A stretch of 64,000 nucleotides of DNA from Carya illinoinensis (GCF_018687715.1 NC_056756.1:40520480-40584479); one strand, 5' to 3'. Shown: positions 47,797-59,334, counted from the stretch's first letter. Notes: generated by a model from the sequence alone, not told the origin. Program-made: numbers and translations.

Positions 47797-48083
47797 CCTA
47801 GTTCTAGCCCAATGCATGGAAAAGGTTGAAAAACTAAGAACTATTAAGGCAAGGATACTCACAGCTGGAAAGCCCTCGGTGTATAACAAGTCTGTGTGAC
47901 AAACACTGGCATACAGGATTTTGACGTGAACTTCAGTTGATTTTGGAGGCTTTATTTTTATCTCTTCCAACTTCAACGCTTCCCCAATTCCCCAACACAC
48001 CAGTGACACCACATGTAAAAGTGAAATATTAAAAATAGGATACCTTTGCATGTTATGACCTTTGAGTTGCTCAGCTTCGACAT
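47797..48083 (-). pseudogene. ADH-like fragment D (exons 1-2 only)
   Basis: Exon 1 (48083-48044) begins with an ATG and matches exon 1 of A and B. Exon 2 (about 48002-47863) encodes [19 protein letters not shown] through [13 protein letters not shown]. Intron 1 is nearly all gone (about 40 bp) and the splice acceptor is destroyed, so exon 2 is preceded by GTGGTGTCA instead of an AG junction. Homology stops at 47797 inside intron 2, leaving no exons 3-7. Its 5' flank matches the flank of gene B and continues at 55010 after the LINE. It is a dead partial duplicate. Confidence 0.9.
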
Positions 48084-48103
48084 CTTCTCCAGCAATTTAT
48101 AAT

Positions 48104-48273
48104 GGAAAAATATAGTTGCAAGCACAATTGTGTACTAATCTGTGCATCAATGTGATGTGATTGATCAAAAAGCAGATTTTATTAAAAACAGTGTTAATTT
48201 AAATTTTAAGTATGAATAAATCAGTATTGGTACACAGATTAGTGCGCGACTGTGCTTGTATGTAGCAAAACTC
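48104..48273. mobile_element. MITE of the 170-bp family, copy 3 (170 bp), in the leader of fragment D
   Basis: Ends are GGAAAAATATAGTTGCAAGC and, inverted, GAGTTTTGCTACATACAAGC. The inverted match continues for about 45 bp (GTACTAATCTGTG with GCACTAATCTGTG). The 9-bp duplication ATTTATAAT is identical at 48095-48103 and 48274-48282. Gene B has the uninterrupted site CAATTTATAATATCAG near 29690. Confidence 0.9.
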
Positions 48274-48545
48274 ATTTATAATATCAGATTTTATCAAAAC
48301 GAATTCAGCTTTGTGTATATATATATATATATCTATCTGTCTTTCTCTAACAGTACTGTGTGCGTTTGGATTTGAGTTCCTTGCGCCTCTGGTTCCTCCT
48401 TAAATAGTGTCATCCATGATCCAATAACAACATACATATTGAGATGGGTTTTTTTTTTTTTTTTTTTTGAAAATGATGTAAATTTCATTCAAAAAATTAT
48501 ACATCAGTACAATCAAGCACCACTACTTGATACATCACACAAACT

Positions 48546-48743
48546 CTACAACATTTCCCTAGACACAATGGTCTTAATACAACTTGGAACTTCTTCAATG
48601 TTATAGATGTCTTCTGAGCACTCCAATCCAGCCTTTGCAAGTTGATGTGCTGCACCATTAGCTGTCCTATACGTGTGTGAGACAGTCCAGGTTGAAGTTG
48701 AGTCCAGAATCCTCCTTGAGTCATCAATTAGACAGCCTCCCAA
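48546..48743 (-). pseudogene. LINE RNase H C-terminal part
   Basis: The minus strand encodes RANGAAHQLAK(A) followed by a short tail and a stop, the end of the RNase H-like domain of plant L1 polyproteins. It is the continuation of the minus frame ending near 52862, separated from it by the copia insertion. Confidence 0.75.
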
Positions 48744-48766
48744 GCTCCAGTTAGGAGTGTGACATT

Positions 48767-50105
48767 TGTTGAACCCAAGATTTCAAGTTTTGTGTAATTA
48801 TATATTTACACATGGATTTTGATGATAACAAATGAATTCAAAGAATAAAGAAGTCTCAAGCTCAAATTGTCTACACAATGGAGTCAAGCACATCAAGGAA
48901 ACAAGCATGAGCAAGAAGGGAACAAGTTCACATTAAAATTATAGAGTAATGTTGTAAATCTCTTCAAAATTCGAAATTAGGATTAATGCTAAAAATTAAT
49001 ATTTTATCATAAATCATTAAAATACATTTTTCACATGTGCATGAATATTTTTGAAAATTAAATTTGAAAATTTTGAAAGATGATTGATTGTCATCTTTTG
49101 CATGTGCATACCTTGATTAAAGGGTTGAACTTTGAAAATATTAAAGATGATTGATTATCATCTTTCACATGTGCATGTTTTATTTGAATATTTTCAAAAG
49201 TGATTGATACTTTTTTAGACTTATACAAAAGGTAGATGATTTTGTTTGAAAAATTTGAAAAGTAAAGTGTGCTCATTTTGTCATATACAAAAAGTAAAAG
49301 ATTAGGTTTGAATTTTTTGAAAAGGAAAGTGTACTCATTTTGTCATATGCCAAAAGTAAAAGATTAGGTTTGATTTTTTTAAAAAAGTGAATGATGTTGT
49401 CTTTGACAATTGAAAAAGAAGAACCTTTTATTTGAATTTTTTGAAAAAGTGAATGATATTGTCTTTGACATGTGAATCTTTTTAAATTTGAATATGAAGT
49501 CTCATATGCCTATAAATAGATCTTTTGAGAGCTTCACATTCACAACACCAAGAGCATACAACATTCATTCAAAGTTTTCATTCTCTCTTCTCTAAGCATT
49601 GAGCATTAATCCTTGTTCATTTTGAGAGATATAGTTTGCGCTGTATTGTTCTTATTTCACTCATTGAGGAGTGTTTTCTGATAACCTACCCACTATCAGC
49701 TGTTGTATCAGAAAAATGGTGTGTATAACCCTTGTGCGTGTAGAAAGTATTCTACACGGGGAATAGTTGAATCACCACGTGTAAGGTGATTGTAAGTGTA
49801 GAGGGTGTTCTACACGGATCCTTTGTAGCGGTGTTGTTCAAAGGTGTAATAGGTTTCTATCTCTACTTGAAGGAGGTTGAATAGTGAATTTGGGAATCCT
49901 CAAGGGGTAGCTTGAGGCGAGGACGTAGGCAGTGAGGCCAAACCTCGTTAACATACTGAGTTTGCTTCTCTCTTACCCTTACTCTTTATATTTATTGTTA
50001 TTTCATATTTTGTTTATATTTTATATTATATATTTGATTTATAATTGTTATTTTTTTAATACAACTCAATTCACCCCCCCTATTGTATTAGTCATCTGGG
50101 CAACA
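48767..50105 (+). repeat. 5' LTR of the nested copia
   Basis: 1339 bp from TGTTGAACCC to GGGCAACA. Its last 418 bp align with the remnant 3' LTR with roughly 18-19 differences counted by eye, about 4%, giving a rough measure of the time since insertion. It contains repeated words (TTTGACATGTG, TTTGTCATAT) around 49260-49480. Confidence 0.9.
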
Positions 50106-50161
50106 ATTGGTATCAGAGCTAAGAGTTCTATTATAAAATTAACTATCTTTTGAGTTAAGAA

Positions 50162-52365
50162 TTGCAAAATGTTTTAGAAGAGATTTATGAGGAATTTGAA
50201 AAATTGGGTATCAAGTATACTGCTTTGAAAAAGAAAAATTCTTCTTTAATAAACGAAATTGAATTTTTAAGAAAAGAAAGTATCATTTTGAAAGATGAAA
50301 ATCTTGAATTGAATAAGAAGAAAACCGATTTAGAAAATATTGTTGAAAACTTTACGAATGGAAAAAGAAATTTTGAAAAACTTCTTGGTAGTCAAAGATG
50401 TGTTTTTGACAAGGCAGGTTTGGGATATATGCCAAAACAAAAATAAAAACTTTATAAAAATTTCTTTGATAATCATTCTACATCAAAGACTAATATTCAA
50501 AATTCTTTTCATAAAAATAATTTTGTCAAAAAAGGATATTATTATAATCATTCAAGTTTTTCATATATGTCACATACTATTTGTAATTTTTGTAATAGAA
50601 ATGGTCATAATTATCATACTTGTCCTATTAGAAGAAATCAAACAATGACTATTAGGGTCATATGGGTACCTAAAAATCTTGTTTCTTCTAATACTAATAA
50701 ATAAAGGACCCAAAGAACTTGGGTACCCAGAAAAATCATTTTAATTGTTTTTATAGGTATGCATGAAGTCTTCCACAAGCAAAAATAAATGGTTTTTAGA
50801 TAGTAGATGTTCAAGACACATGACGGGAGATAAGATTAAGTTCTTTGATCTTAGATCTAAAGAAGAAGGACACATGACATTTGGAGACAACTCGAAAGGG
50901 AAGATCGTGGGAATAGGTAAAATTGGTAATGAATCTTCTCTCATAATTGAAGATGTTCTACTTGTTGAAAGTCTAAAACATAATCTTTTGAGCATAAGTC
51001 AATTATGTGATAAAGGATTTACAGTTACTTTCAAAATGGATAAGTGCATTATTTTGAATGATCATGATTGTAATATTTGTTTTATTGCTTTTAGAAACAA
51101 TAATGTTTATACAATTGATTTTGAAGAAATTACCTTACAAGATGCTATTTGCTTTTCAGTTCAAAATGAAAATAGTTGGTTATGGCATAGAAGATTAGGT
51201 CATGCCAACATGGAACTTATTTCCAAACTTTCAAAAAATGATCTTGTGAGAGGTTTACCAAAAACATATTTTCTTAAAGACAAAATTTGTGATGCATGTC
51301 AATTTGGTAAACAAACAAAAACTTATTTTAAAACTAAGAAACATATTTCCACTACTAGACCATTGCAACTGATACACATGGATCTTTTTAGACCAAATAG
51401 AGTTGCAAGTCTAGGAGGAAAATATTATGCATTTGTTATTGTTGATGATTTCTCTAGATATACTTGGGTCATCTTTCTTGCTCATAAAGATGAGGCACAT
51501 AATGCATTTACCAAGTCATGCAAGAGAATTCAAAATGAAAAGGGCTATACTATTTCAAGTATCCGAAGTGATAGGTGAAAAGAGTTTGTTAATAAAAATA
51601 TTGAAACATTTTGTGATGAAAACGGTTTTGTGCATAATTTTTCTGCTCCTCGAACTCCTCAACAAAATGGGGTAGTAGAGATGAAAAATAGATCTCTTCA
51701 AGAGATGGCAAGAACAGTGCTCAATGAGAACAACTTGCCTAGTTATTTTTGGGCCGAAGCGGTAAGTACTGCATGTTATGTTATAAATAGAGTTATGCTA
51801 AGGTCTAAGTTAGATAAAACCCCTTATGAGCTTTAGAATGAGAAAAAGCCCAACATTGGTTACTTTCATGTATTTGGATGCAAATGTTTTATTTTGAATG
51901 ACAGGGATAATTTAGGCAAATTTGATGCAAAATCTAATGAAGGTATCTTTCTCGGGTATTCTACTAATAGTAAAACTTATAGAGTATTCAATAAAAAGAC
52001 TTTGACTGTACAAGAATCTATGCATGTAGTATTTGATGAATCTAATTCTTCACTCTCCAAGAAATCTATTGATGAAGAAACAGGAGGTATAAATAACACA
52101 GAAAGTCTCAATCTCAACAAAGAGAAAACAATAGAGGAAGTTCAACATGGAGCCATCAGGAAAGATCATCAAAATTTAATACAAGATGCAACTAAACAGT
52201 GGAAATTTGTGAAAGATCATCCAGTGGAACAAATTTTGGGAGAACCTTCACAAGGTGTAAGTACTCGATCATCTCTTAGAAATATTTGCAATCATACTGC
52301 TTTTCTATCTCAAATTGAACCCAAAAATATTGATGACGCACTTCTTGATGAATCTTGGATTCTAG
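50162..52365 (+). pseudogene. copia gag (partial), protease and integrase
   Basis: The gag remnant (50162-50446) is a Lys/Glu coiled-coil segment. A CCHC knuckle (CNFCNRNGHNYHTC) lies at 50582-50623. After a frame change the pol frame starts near 50763 with the protease motif changed from D-S-G to D-S-R. Pre-integrase and integrase follow: HRRLGHANMELISKL, CDACQFGKQ, HMDLF, DDFSRYTWVIFL and VVEMKNRSLQEMARTVL. A TGA (51576) and a TAG (51834) interrupt the frame. It ends at DESWILA, the first motif of RT, where the deletion starts. Confidence 0.9.
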
Positions 52366-52784
52366 CTACCCACTATCAGCTTTTGTATCAGAAAAGGGTG
52401 TGTATAACCCTTGTGCGTGTAGAAAGTATTCTACACGGGGAATAGTTGAATCACCACGTGAAAGTTGATTGCAAGTGTAGAGGGTGTTCTACACGGATCC
52501 TTTGTAGCGGTGTTGTTCAAAGGTGTAATAAGTTTCTATCTCCACTTGAAGGAGGTGGAATAGTGAATTTGGGAATCCTCAAGGGGTAGTTTGAGGCGAG
52601 GACGTAGGCAGTGGGGCTGAACCTCCTTAACATACTGAGTTTGCTTCTCTCTTACCCTTACTCTTTATATTTATTGTTATTTCATATTTTGTTTATATTT
52701 TATATTATATATTTGATTTATAATTATTATTTTTTTAATAAAACTCAATTCACCCCCCCTCTTGTGTTAGTCATCTGAGCAACA
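52366..52784 (+). repeat. truncated 3' LTR of the nested copia
   Basis: The last 418 bp of the LTR, from CTACCCACTATCAGC to GAGCAACA. The first 920 bp are missing. The junction with pol shares the three bases CTA between the RT coding sequence and the LTR. Confidence 0.9.
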
Positions 52785-52861
52785 ACATTGGAGCATCTCA
52801 ACCACCTGCTTCGAGTCCCCTTCTAGGCAGACTTGCCTCAGCCCCATTTCCTGACAAAATA

Positions 52862-54884
52862 TTATAGCCAGCAGTAGACCATAGGCCTCTGCATCAAATG
52901 GTTCCCCCCTAACCTGCCTTGATGCCTGAAGGTACCAATGACCAGGCCCTGGTGATCCCTGATAATGACTCCTATGCCAACCCTTCCCTCTCCCCTTCTA
53001 ACTGCTGCATCCCAATTAGCCTTAAACTGACCCAGGGAAGGTTTGCTCCATCTGTGAACCACTGTCTTGACCTGGTTGAGAGTTGATTTGGGGTTTGTGT
53101 TTGAGGCTTTGTAGTCCAGTAGATCAGTCCTGGCCTGCTGAGCTAGGATCGAGGGGTGCCTAAATCCTTTTCCCTGCAGGAACTCATTTCTTCTGGTCCA
53201 GATCCCTCTGAGTGTGACTGCTACCTCTTCCAATTCTGCAGTATTTAATCTTGCCACTAGCTCAACCCATATGTCAAACATCAAATCACTATGAACAACC
53301 ATCTTTTGCACCTTCCTGTAGCCTTGACTCCACACATCTCTTGCTGCAGCACAGCCCCACAAAACATGGCCTGAGGTTTCAGAACCCTGCATACACACTG
53401 GACACTTGCTTTCTGATATTATTTTCCTCCTCCTCAAGTTGGCTAGGGTAGGTAAAGCCTTACTGCAGGCCCTCCAAATAAACATCTTGACTGCAGGGGC
53501 TAGCCTTAATTTCTATAATGCTTTCCAAACTCCTTGATCATTAGTTCTATTCGAGTTTTCCCCTTCCATTTCACTAATCATGTCTCTGTGGAGATGGTAC
53601 CCACTCTTGACTGTGTACAGGCCATTGCTTGTTAACCTCCATACTCTCACATCCTTTCTGCCACTAACACTGATAGGAATGGACTTGATTGCTTCCGCTT
53701 CTTCTTCTGAGAACAATTGTTGGAGTAGGGGTTCTCTCCATCTTAGTTGATGAGGCTCAAGCAGATCACTTACTGTCTGATAGTTGCAGTTTGGTACCTG
53801 AGTGGATTTGACTTGGTACTCGGGAAGGGAAGGGATCCAACAATCTGACCAGATGTTGATGCTATGTCCATTGCCTACTCTCCATAGTAGGCCCTTCCTT
53901 AGTAAGCTTAGCCCTGCATGGATGCCTCTCCATGCAAAGGATGGACTCCTGCCCAATGCTGACCCCATTAGATCTGTTTGTCTGAAGTACTTCTATTTGA
54001 GAATCATTGAGACCAATGAGGAGGGGTTTTGTAAGATTCTCCATCCCTGTTTTGACAGCATAGCTAAGTTAAAGCTTCTGAAGTCCCTGAAGCCAAGCCC
54101 ACCCGGCTCCTTTGAGTAGCTGATTTGCTTCCAGTTCACCCATTGGATCTTTGTTGTGTCTTCATTATACCCCCACCAGAATTTCCTGAGTAGCTGGTTT
54201 AGCTTTTTGGTGATAGAGATTGGTAGGAGGAAAATTCCCATCGAATATGTTGGGATTGCTTGCAATACAGCCTTGAGAAGGGTTTCCTTTCCTAAGGGTT
54301 TCCTTTCCTGCAACTGATAGGTACTTTGTCTTCCAGCTTGCTATTCGAGCCCAAGTCCTGTCAATGAGTGAGTGCAATGCAGCCACCTTGGTTCTTCCAA
54401 CTATGGCAGGCAAGCCTAGATACTTTTCAAATGAGCCCTTGGACTTAACCCCTGCCATCATGAGGATCTGGTGTTGTGCCTCCTTCCTTGTGTTCTTGCT
54501 GAAAAAAATGGAGGATTTTTCTTTGTTTAACATCTGACCCGAGGCCTTCTCATAGAGGACCAGTATGCTTAGAATCTTATAGAAGTCCTTGTTGTTGGCT
54601 TGGCATAACAGTAGACTGTCATCTGCAAAGAAAAGGTGGTTTACTGTAATTGGGCCTCTACCCAAGGGGATACTTGTGATATCCTTACACAATCCTGCTC
54701 TGTTCAATAAGGCTGTGAGAGCTTTAGCACAAATTATGAAAATGTAAGGAGATAAGGGGTCTCCTTGTCGAATACCCCTCGTGGGCATAAACTGTTGTTG
54801 GGGCTCACCATTAACTATGATAGAGTAGGACACTGATTTGAGGCAGTTCTGAACCAAGTTGATCTCCATTCTGGTTATCTCCAC
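52862..54884 (-). pseudogene. LINE polyprotein: RT C-terminal half, zf-RVT, RNase H
   Basis: Minus-strand pieces from right to left. 54884-54300 is RT with GIRQGDPLSPYIFIICAKAL and the catalytic box HLFFADDSLLL. 54313-53993 (shifted frame) has KFWWGYNEDTTKIQWVNW. 53968-53513 has GHSINIWSDCWIPSLP. 53485-52862 has FIWRACSKALPTLANL with CPVCMQGSETSGHVLWGC, then an RNase H start (FKANWDAAVRRGEGRVGIGV). A small duplication around AAGGGTTTCCTTTCC (54279-54309) causes the frameshift. Endonuclease and the N-terminal half of RT are absent. Confidence 0.88.
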
Positions 54885-54993
54885 GTTGTAACTGACTCAC
54901 ACAAAATGAGACTCAAGCTTTTGCCCAAGGCAGAAGCACTGGAACCTCACTCTAACTCCCGAGAGTAGAGAAGGCACTCGTCAATCGGCCGTC
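54885..54993 (-). other. LINE 5' end, possibly 5'-UTR joined to RT
   Basis: Between the first recognisable RT residues and the target duplication lie about 110 bp with a leader-like look on the minus strand (GTGCCTTCTCTACTCTCGGG). It does not read as RT. It may be the true LINE 5' end fused to RT by internal deletion, or a filler copied during insertion. Confidence 0.4.
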
Positions 54994-55009
54994 TACATAT
55001 TGAGATGGG

Positions 55010-55560
55010 TTGTTAGGCAATTGGGCATGTAAATATTGTATGGACGTACTTGCAGTCTTGCATATGATGATAATAATAATAATTTATAATAAAAAAAATT
55101 AGAGATAGGAACAAAAGAACTGTAGTCTTCCTCACATGAATGCATTAATTATCAATCTCTTTTACAAAAACTCCCAATCAATTATGTATATACATACTGC
55201 TGTGTACTTAATTTCTAAGAAGCTCCGGTGGTGGAATAAAAGTTTTAAAAAATATAAAAATAGGTGTACGTGGTGTGTGATGTATAGAAATGATAATAAA
55301 TAGCAAAACTCTTTAACAAAAGATAGGGCCATGTGCCCACCAAAATCAAGATTGTGGAAACCGAAGAGGTGATTTATAGCTTAAAAGTAAGAGTATTGTA
55401 AAAAGATTTTATATTTGACGTGGATTTATATAATACGTTAAATCTAATTTATAATAAAAATAATTTTAATTATAATTTAATGTATTATGTCAAATTATAT
55501 TAATTTGTGATTTTAATTTTATAAAGTCTTTTTATAATTTAAATATTTTCAAAAATATAT
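55010..55560. repeat. 5' flank of ADH fragment D, continued
   Basis: Starting TTGTTAGGCAATTGGGCATGTA, this stretch is collinear with the gene B upstream flank at about 29843-30390, including ATAGGGCCATGTGCCCACC and TTATAGCTTAAAAGTA. It shows that fragment D and its flank were contiguous before the LINE arrived. Confidence 0.88.
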
Positions 55561-55959
55561 ATACATATATATCTTTCTATAATAATAAGTATCTATCTCA
55601 TTGCTACAGTAATAAACAGTAATTTCTCATTCCATTTTCGTTTACTTTTTCCTTCAGTTTTTGTGCATATTGTCCGTGCAAGTGTCTTTGAACTATATTT
55701 ATTATATATTTTAGTATGTTGGCAGTCCAAACCAGTGACAGTTGTACTTTACAGGTGTTCTTTCCATCAGTTCACTCATGTCCCTTTCCAATGCATGATT
55801 AACCAGTTGTGTCAGTATAGTGTGTCCCTAGTCAGTGCATGCATTCAGATAACGTGTATAGGTGATATAAATGTCAGTCATGCTTCCAGACCGGTTTACA
55901 TTTTAACATTATCAAGTATTATAAAATGACCACTGATGAGGATTAAAAAAAAAAAAAGA

Positions 55960-56700
55960 GGCAAAAATCGTAAAAAAACATTAAATAAGTCAAACAGACT
56001 CATTACTAAAAAATCATAAATCTAGCTAATATAAAAATTTTAACTCACTGCTAAAAAATCATGAATCTAACTAATAAAAAAATAAAACCCAATCTAGCTA
56101 ATAAAAAAATCAAAACCCACTAAAAAATTATCCTTGATAATTAGAAAAAAAAAAAAAAACGTGTTCTCTGCTGAAGAAGGAAAAAAAAAAAAAAAGACAT
56201 GCATATCTCATCTAGCTAATAAATAAATCAAAACCTAGAAAACAAATAAAAAATCACAAAAATATTAAATAAGTCAAAACAGACTCACTACTAAAAAATC
56301 ATGAATGTAGGTAATAAAAAAATTTTGACTCACTACTAAAAAATCATGGATCTAGCTAATAAAAAAATCAATCAAAATCCAATCTAGCTAATAAAAAAAT
56401 GAAAACCCACTAAAAAATTATCCTTGATAATTAGAAAAAAAAAACGTGTTCTCTGCTGAAGAAGGGAATAAAAAAAAAAAAGAAAAAAGAAACACATGTC
56501 TCATCTAGCCAATAAATAAATCAAAACCTAGAAAACAAATAAAAAATCACAAAAATATTAAATAAGTTAAACAGACTCACTACTAAAACATCATGAATTT
56601 AGCTAATAAAAAAATTTTGACTCACTACTAAAAAATCATGAATCTAGCTAATAAAAAAATCAAAACCCAATCTAGCTAATAAAAGGCCACTTTCATTACT
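55960..56700. repeat. tandem repeat of about 290 bp, 2.5 copies
   Basis: Units begin near 55980, 56266 and 56554 with ATTAAATAAGT(C/T)AAA. They share AATCATGAATCTAGCTAATA, ATTATCCTTGATAATTAG, CGTGTTCTCTGCTGAAGAAG and AATCAAAACCTAGAAAAC in the same order. The third unit breaks off after CCCAATCTAGC. Poly(A) stretches inside the unit vary in length. Confidence 0.85.
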
Positions 56701-57175
56701 GAACAAAAAAAGATAAAAAAAAAAAAAAAATGCATCATTTCCACAGTTCATTATAATGGTCATGACTCATGATTGGTTTTGCAGCAATTTAATTGGCTTT
56801 AGTAGTGGTTTTGCAGGGTGATAAGTCTACTAAAAAATCATGAATCTAGCTAATAAAAAATCAAAACCCAATCTAGCTAAAAAAAGGCCACTTTCATTAC
56901 TGAAAAAAAAAAAACCATGCATCATTTCGACAGTTCATCGACTCATGACATTCTTTCAACACTTCCTGTACAAGTAAAATTAAATCTATGTCAGATATTT
57001 AAATAAATAGATAGGTGCATGTTTTTTCTTTTCCCATACGTGTTTGATTGGTTTTTCAGCAGAGAGATTTAAATAAAGAGAGAAATCATGTTTTACCTTT
57101 TCCTATATCTGTATGATTGGTTTTCCAACAGTTTAATTGGCTTCAGCAGTGGTTTTGCAGGGTAATAGGACTTCT
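56619..57175. repeat. direct repeats around GGCCACTTTCATTACTGAA and TTTTGCAGGGT
   Basis: A block running from AATCATGAATCTAGC through GGCCACTTTCATTACTG to CATGCATCATTTC occurs at about 56619-56755 and 56832-56940. A second block, GATTGGTTTT...GTGGTTTTGCAGGGT(G/A)ATA, occurs at about 56770-56822 and 57115-57167. The interleaving suggests duplication of a compound unit. Confidence 0.8.
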
Positions 57176-57179
57176 TGGA

Positions 57180-57450
57180 GGATTGAGGAGAATAGTGCAC
57201 CTTAAAAAGGGTCTTTATGGCTCATTTGTGGTTTACTGCTAGCTTGTTTCGTATAGCTGATTTGGTGTTTTCTTTCAGAGGTACATATTTCCTTAGTGTG
57301 TTATTTCTTTGTTCTTCTTTCTTCTTTATAGAACAGTGCATTTTAAAAAGGTCTTTATGACTTATTTTTGGTTTACTGCTAGCTGGTTGTGAGGGCTAAA
57401 TTGGTGATTTTTTCCTAAGCTACATATTTCCTTAGTGGCCTACTTCTTAT
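57180..57450. repeat. tandem repeat of about 140 bp, 2 copies
   Basis: Both units carry TTAAAAAGG(G)TCTTTATG, then GGTTTACTGCTAGCT and TACATATTTCCTTAGTG, at about 57200-57300 and 57338-57440. A third GCTAGCTTTTCTTTCTT word lies at about 57488 and 57550. Confidence 0.8.
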
Positions 57451-57824
57451 TTCTTATTTCTTTTTTATGGGTTATTTTTTATTCTTGCTAGCTTTTCTTT
57501 CTTCTTTGCAGTGCTTATTCTTTTTCTGTAGGTTATTTTCCTTACCCTACTAGCTTTTCTTTCTTTTCTTTTTTCCATTGTTTACTGCAGTGCTTATTGT
57601 TTTCTATTGATTTTTTCTAGTGATTTTTTTTTCCAGGTCTTGTTGGTTGGGCACTTTCAGAGTTCCACACATTTCTGGTTTTTATCTTTGTAAGTATATA
57701 GTGTGGTTTACTTTGTTATCTTTCATTTGTTGTTGTTCAGATTTATCCTATTTTTTGATTTGGTTCATGCTGTATATAAGAAGGTGCAATATATGAAAAG
57801 ATATAAAAAGATAATGGGCGGGTT

Positions 57825-58150
57825 CTGTTTCTGGCTTGGTTATGTTCTATGCTATGCTTGGTTATGTTGTTATGTTCTAAAAAGATAAGAAACTCTACAC
57901 TAAGGTTATTATTATTAACTCTTACAGTGTCTTATTTCTACTTATATGTTTTGCTATATTTGTTTTCTTAATTCTTTTGATTTCTTTTGTTATGTTCAGT
58001 GCTTTCTTTTTGGCTTGGTTATGTTCAATGTTGTCCTTGGTTATGTTCTTACGTTCTAAGAAGATAACAAACTCTACACTAAGACTATTATAATTAACTC
58101 TTACAGTATCTTATTTCTATTTATGTGTTTTGTTGTATTTGTTTTTTTAA
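57825..58150. repeat. tandem repeat of about 190 bp, 2 copies
   Basis: The unit contains TTGGTTATGTTC twice, then AAACTCTACACTAAG, AACTCTTACAGT and CTTATTTCTA, at about 57833-57960 and 58015-58140. Confidence 0.8.
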
Positions 58151-58151
58151 A

Positions 58152-58436
58152 ACAATGACATGCAAACCAAAAAAGTAAAATAAAACCCATAATTTTTTTA
58201 GGATGGCAAGTCATGAGAAGTATTATAATATATGCTTCTTAACTCCTATGCATCTAAATGTATACAAACTTTTTTAAAAACTGTAAACAAATGGAACAAC
58301 AGTTAACTCACATGCCACCAAAAAAATAAATCAGATCAATTAAATCAAAAAATGAAAAAGAGAATAAAACAATTATATGCAAACCAAAATAATAAAACCT
58401 ATAATTTTTTTAGGATGACAAGTCATGATGGTAAGG
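58152..58436. repeat. long direct repeat, left copy (about 285 bp)
   Basis: Nearly identical to 59335-59619: CATGCAAACCAAAAAA, GACAAGTCATGAGAAG or GGCAAGTCATGAGAAG, CCTATGCATCTAAATGTAT, GGAACAACAGTTAACTCACA, and again CATGCAAACC or ATGCAAACC near its end. The unit itself contains two copies of an approximately 55-bp sub-block ending in CAAGTCATGA. Confidence 0.9.
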
Positions 58437-59334
58437 AAAATGCCTACACATAAAATAATCTGCCTAAGAAAAAGTTTTATATTTTTTTGTGTATTCTTAT
58501 AGTTTGTGGGTCAAAGTGTGGGCTGTATTCAAAGTCTTAAAGTGATTTGCCGCCTACATCATTTTATTGTATGTTCTATCTTATGTATTAAATGTGTATA
58601 TATAGGATAGAGAGTTTTATTTATTGATTTTCACATGCATTACAGAATATTCATTTAAAGACCTCAGATGAAATGCATAAGAAAAAGTTGTTTTCGATAT
58701 TAAGGGCCACATGTTTCAAACAAAAGACCAACAAACCAGCATAGATGAGATACTAGAAATGTTAAGGGCAGTACAAAGTAGATGAGATATATACCAACAA
58801 ACCAACATAATAGATCAGTACATAGATTTTGGAGGGAAAAAAAAAAAAAAACTTACCCAGATCTGTTCTAGGCCCCGTCTCCCTCACATGCATTGTGGTA
58901 AAAACCAATGCAAAACAAGAAAATAAACAAGCAAATCAGGTCAAGAAATAAAATAAAAAACAGGAAATGAAAAACAATAAAAATACCGACAAATAGGGAA
59001 ATATATTTTCTCATGAATATATAGATTATAGATAATAATACAGACAAATATAAACTTTACAACACTACATTATAAAAAAGATTATATTTTCTAACTGATC
59101 TAAAAATGACACATGCAAAAACAACAATAAGCCAATTGAAAAAAATAAATAAATGACAACAAAAATCTATCATTTCACACAAAAAATTGAGGTCTTGCAA
59201 ACTTACCAAAAAACATTTAATAGGAAGGGGGAAAAAAAACAGTGCCAAAAAACTATCTGTTCAAGAAAAAATGCCAAAAATCGAGAGGACACAAACCCAG
59301 AAGACCCACAACATGCAAATGCAGAGAACTCAAA

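Larger units (their letters stand above)
48767..52784 (+). mobile_element. Ty1/copia element nested in the LINE
   Basis: A complete 5' LTR, a tRNA-Met primer-binding site (TGGTATCAGAGC, 50108-50119), partial gag, protease and integrase, and a truncated 3' LTR. The target duplication ACATT is identical at 48762-48766 and 52785-52789. RT and RNase H are missing because pol runs straight into the 3' LTR at 52366. The LTR style (TGTTGAACCCAAG, over 1.3 kb) suggests a SIRE/Maximus-like lineage; that assignment is tentative. Confidence 0.92.
48449..54993 (-). mobile_element. LINE (L1-type), minus strand, split by a copia element
   Basis: The poly(A) tail appears as 20 T at 48449-48468. The target site TACATATTGAGATGGG is perfectly duplicated at 48433-48448 and 54994-55009, typical of L1-type insertion. 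Without the nested copia and its 5-bp duplicate the LINE is about 2.5 kb. Only the C-terminal part of RT, the zinc-binding region and RNase H remain. The element interrupts the 5' flank of ADH fragment D; gene B shows the empty site near 29833. Confidence 0.92.

Noticed and set aside
55960..56700. Regularly spaced repeats suggesting a CRISPR array
   Set aside because: Units are about 290 bp with no short repeat-spacer design, and the DNA is clearly from a plant nuclear genome.
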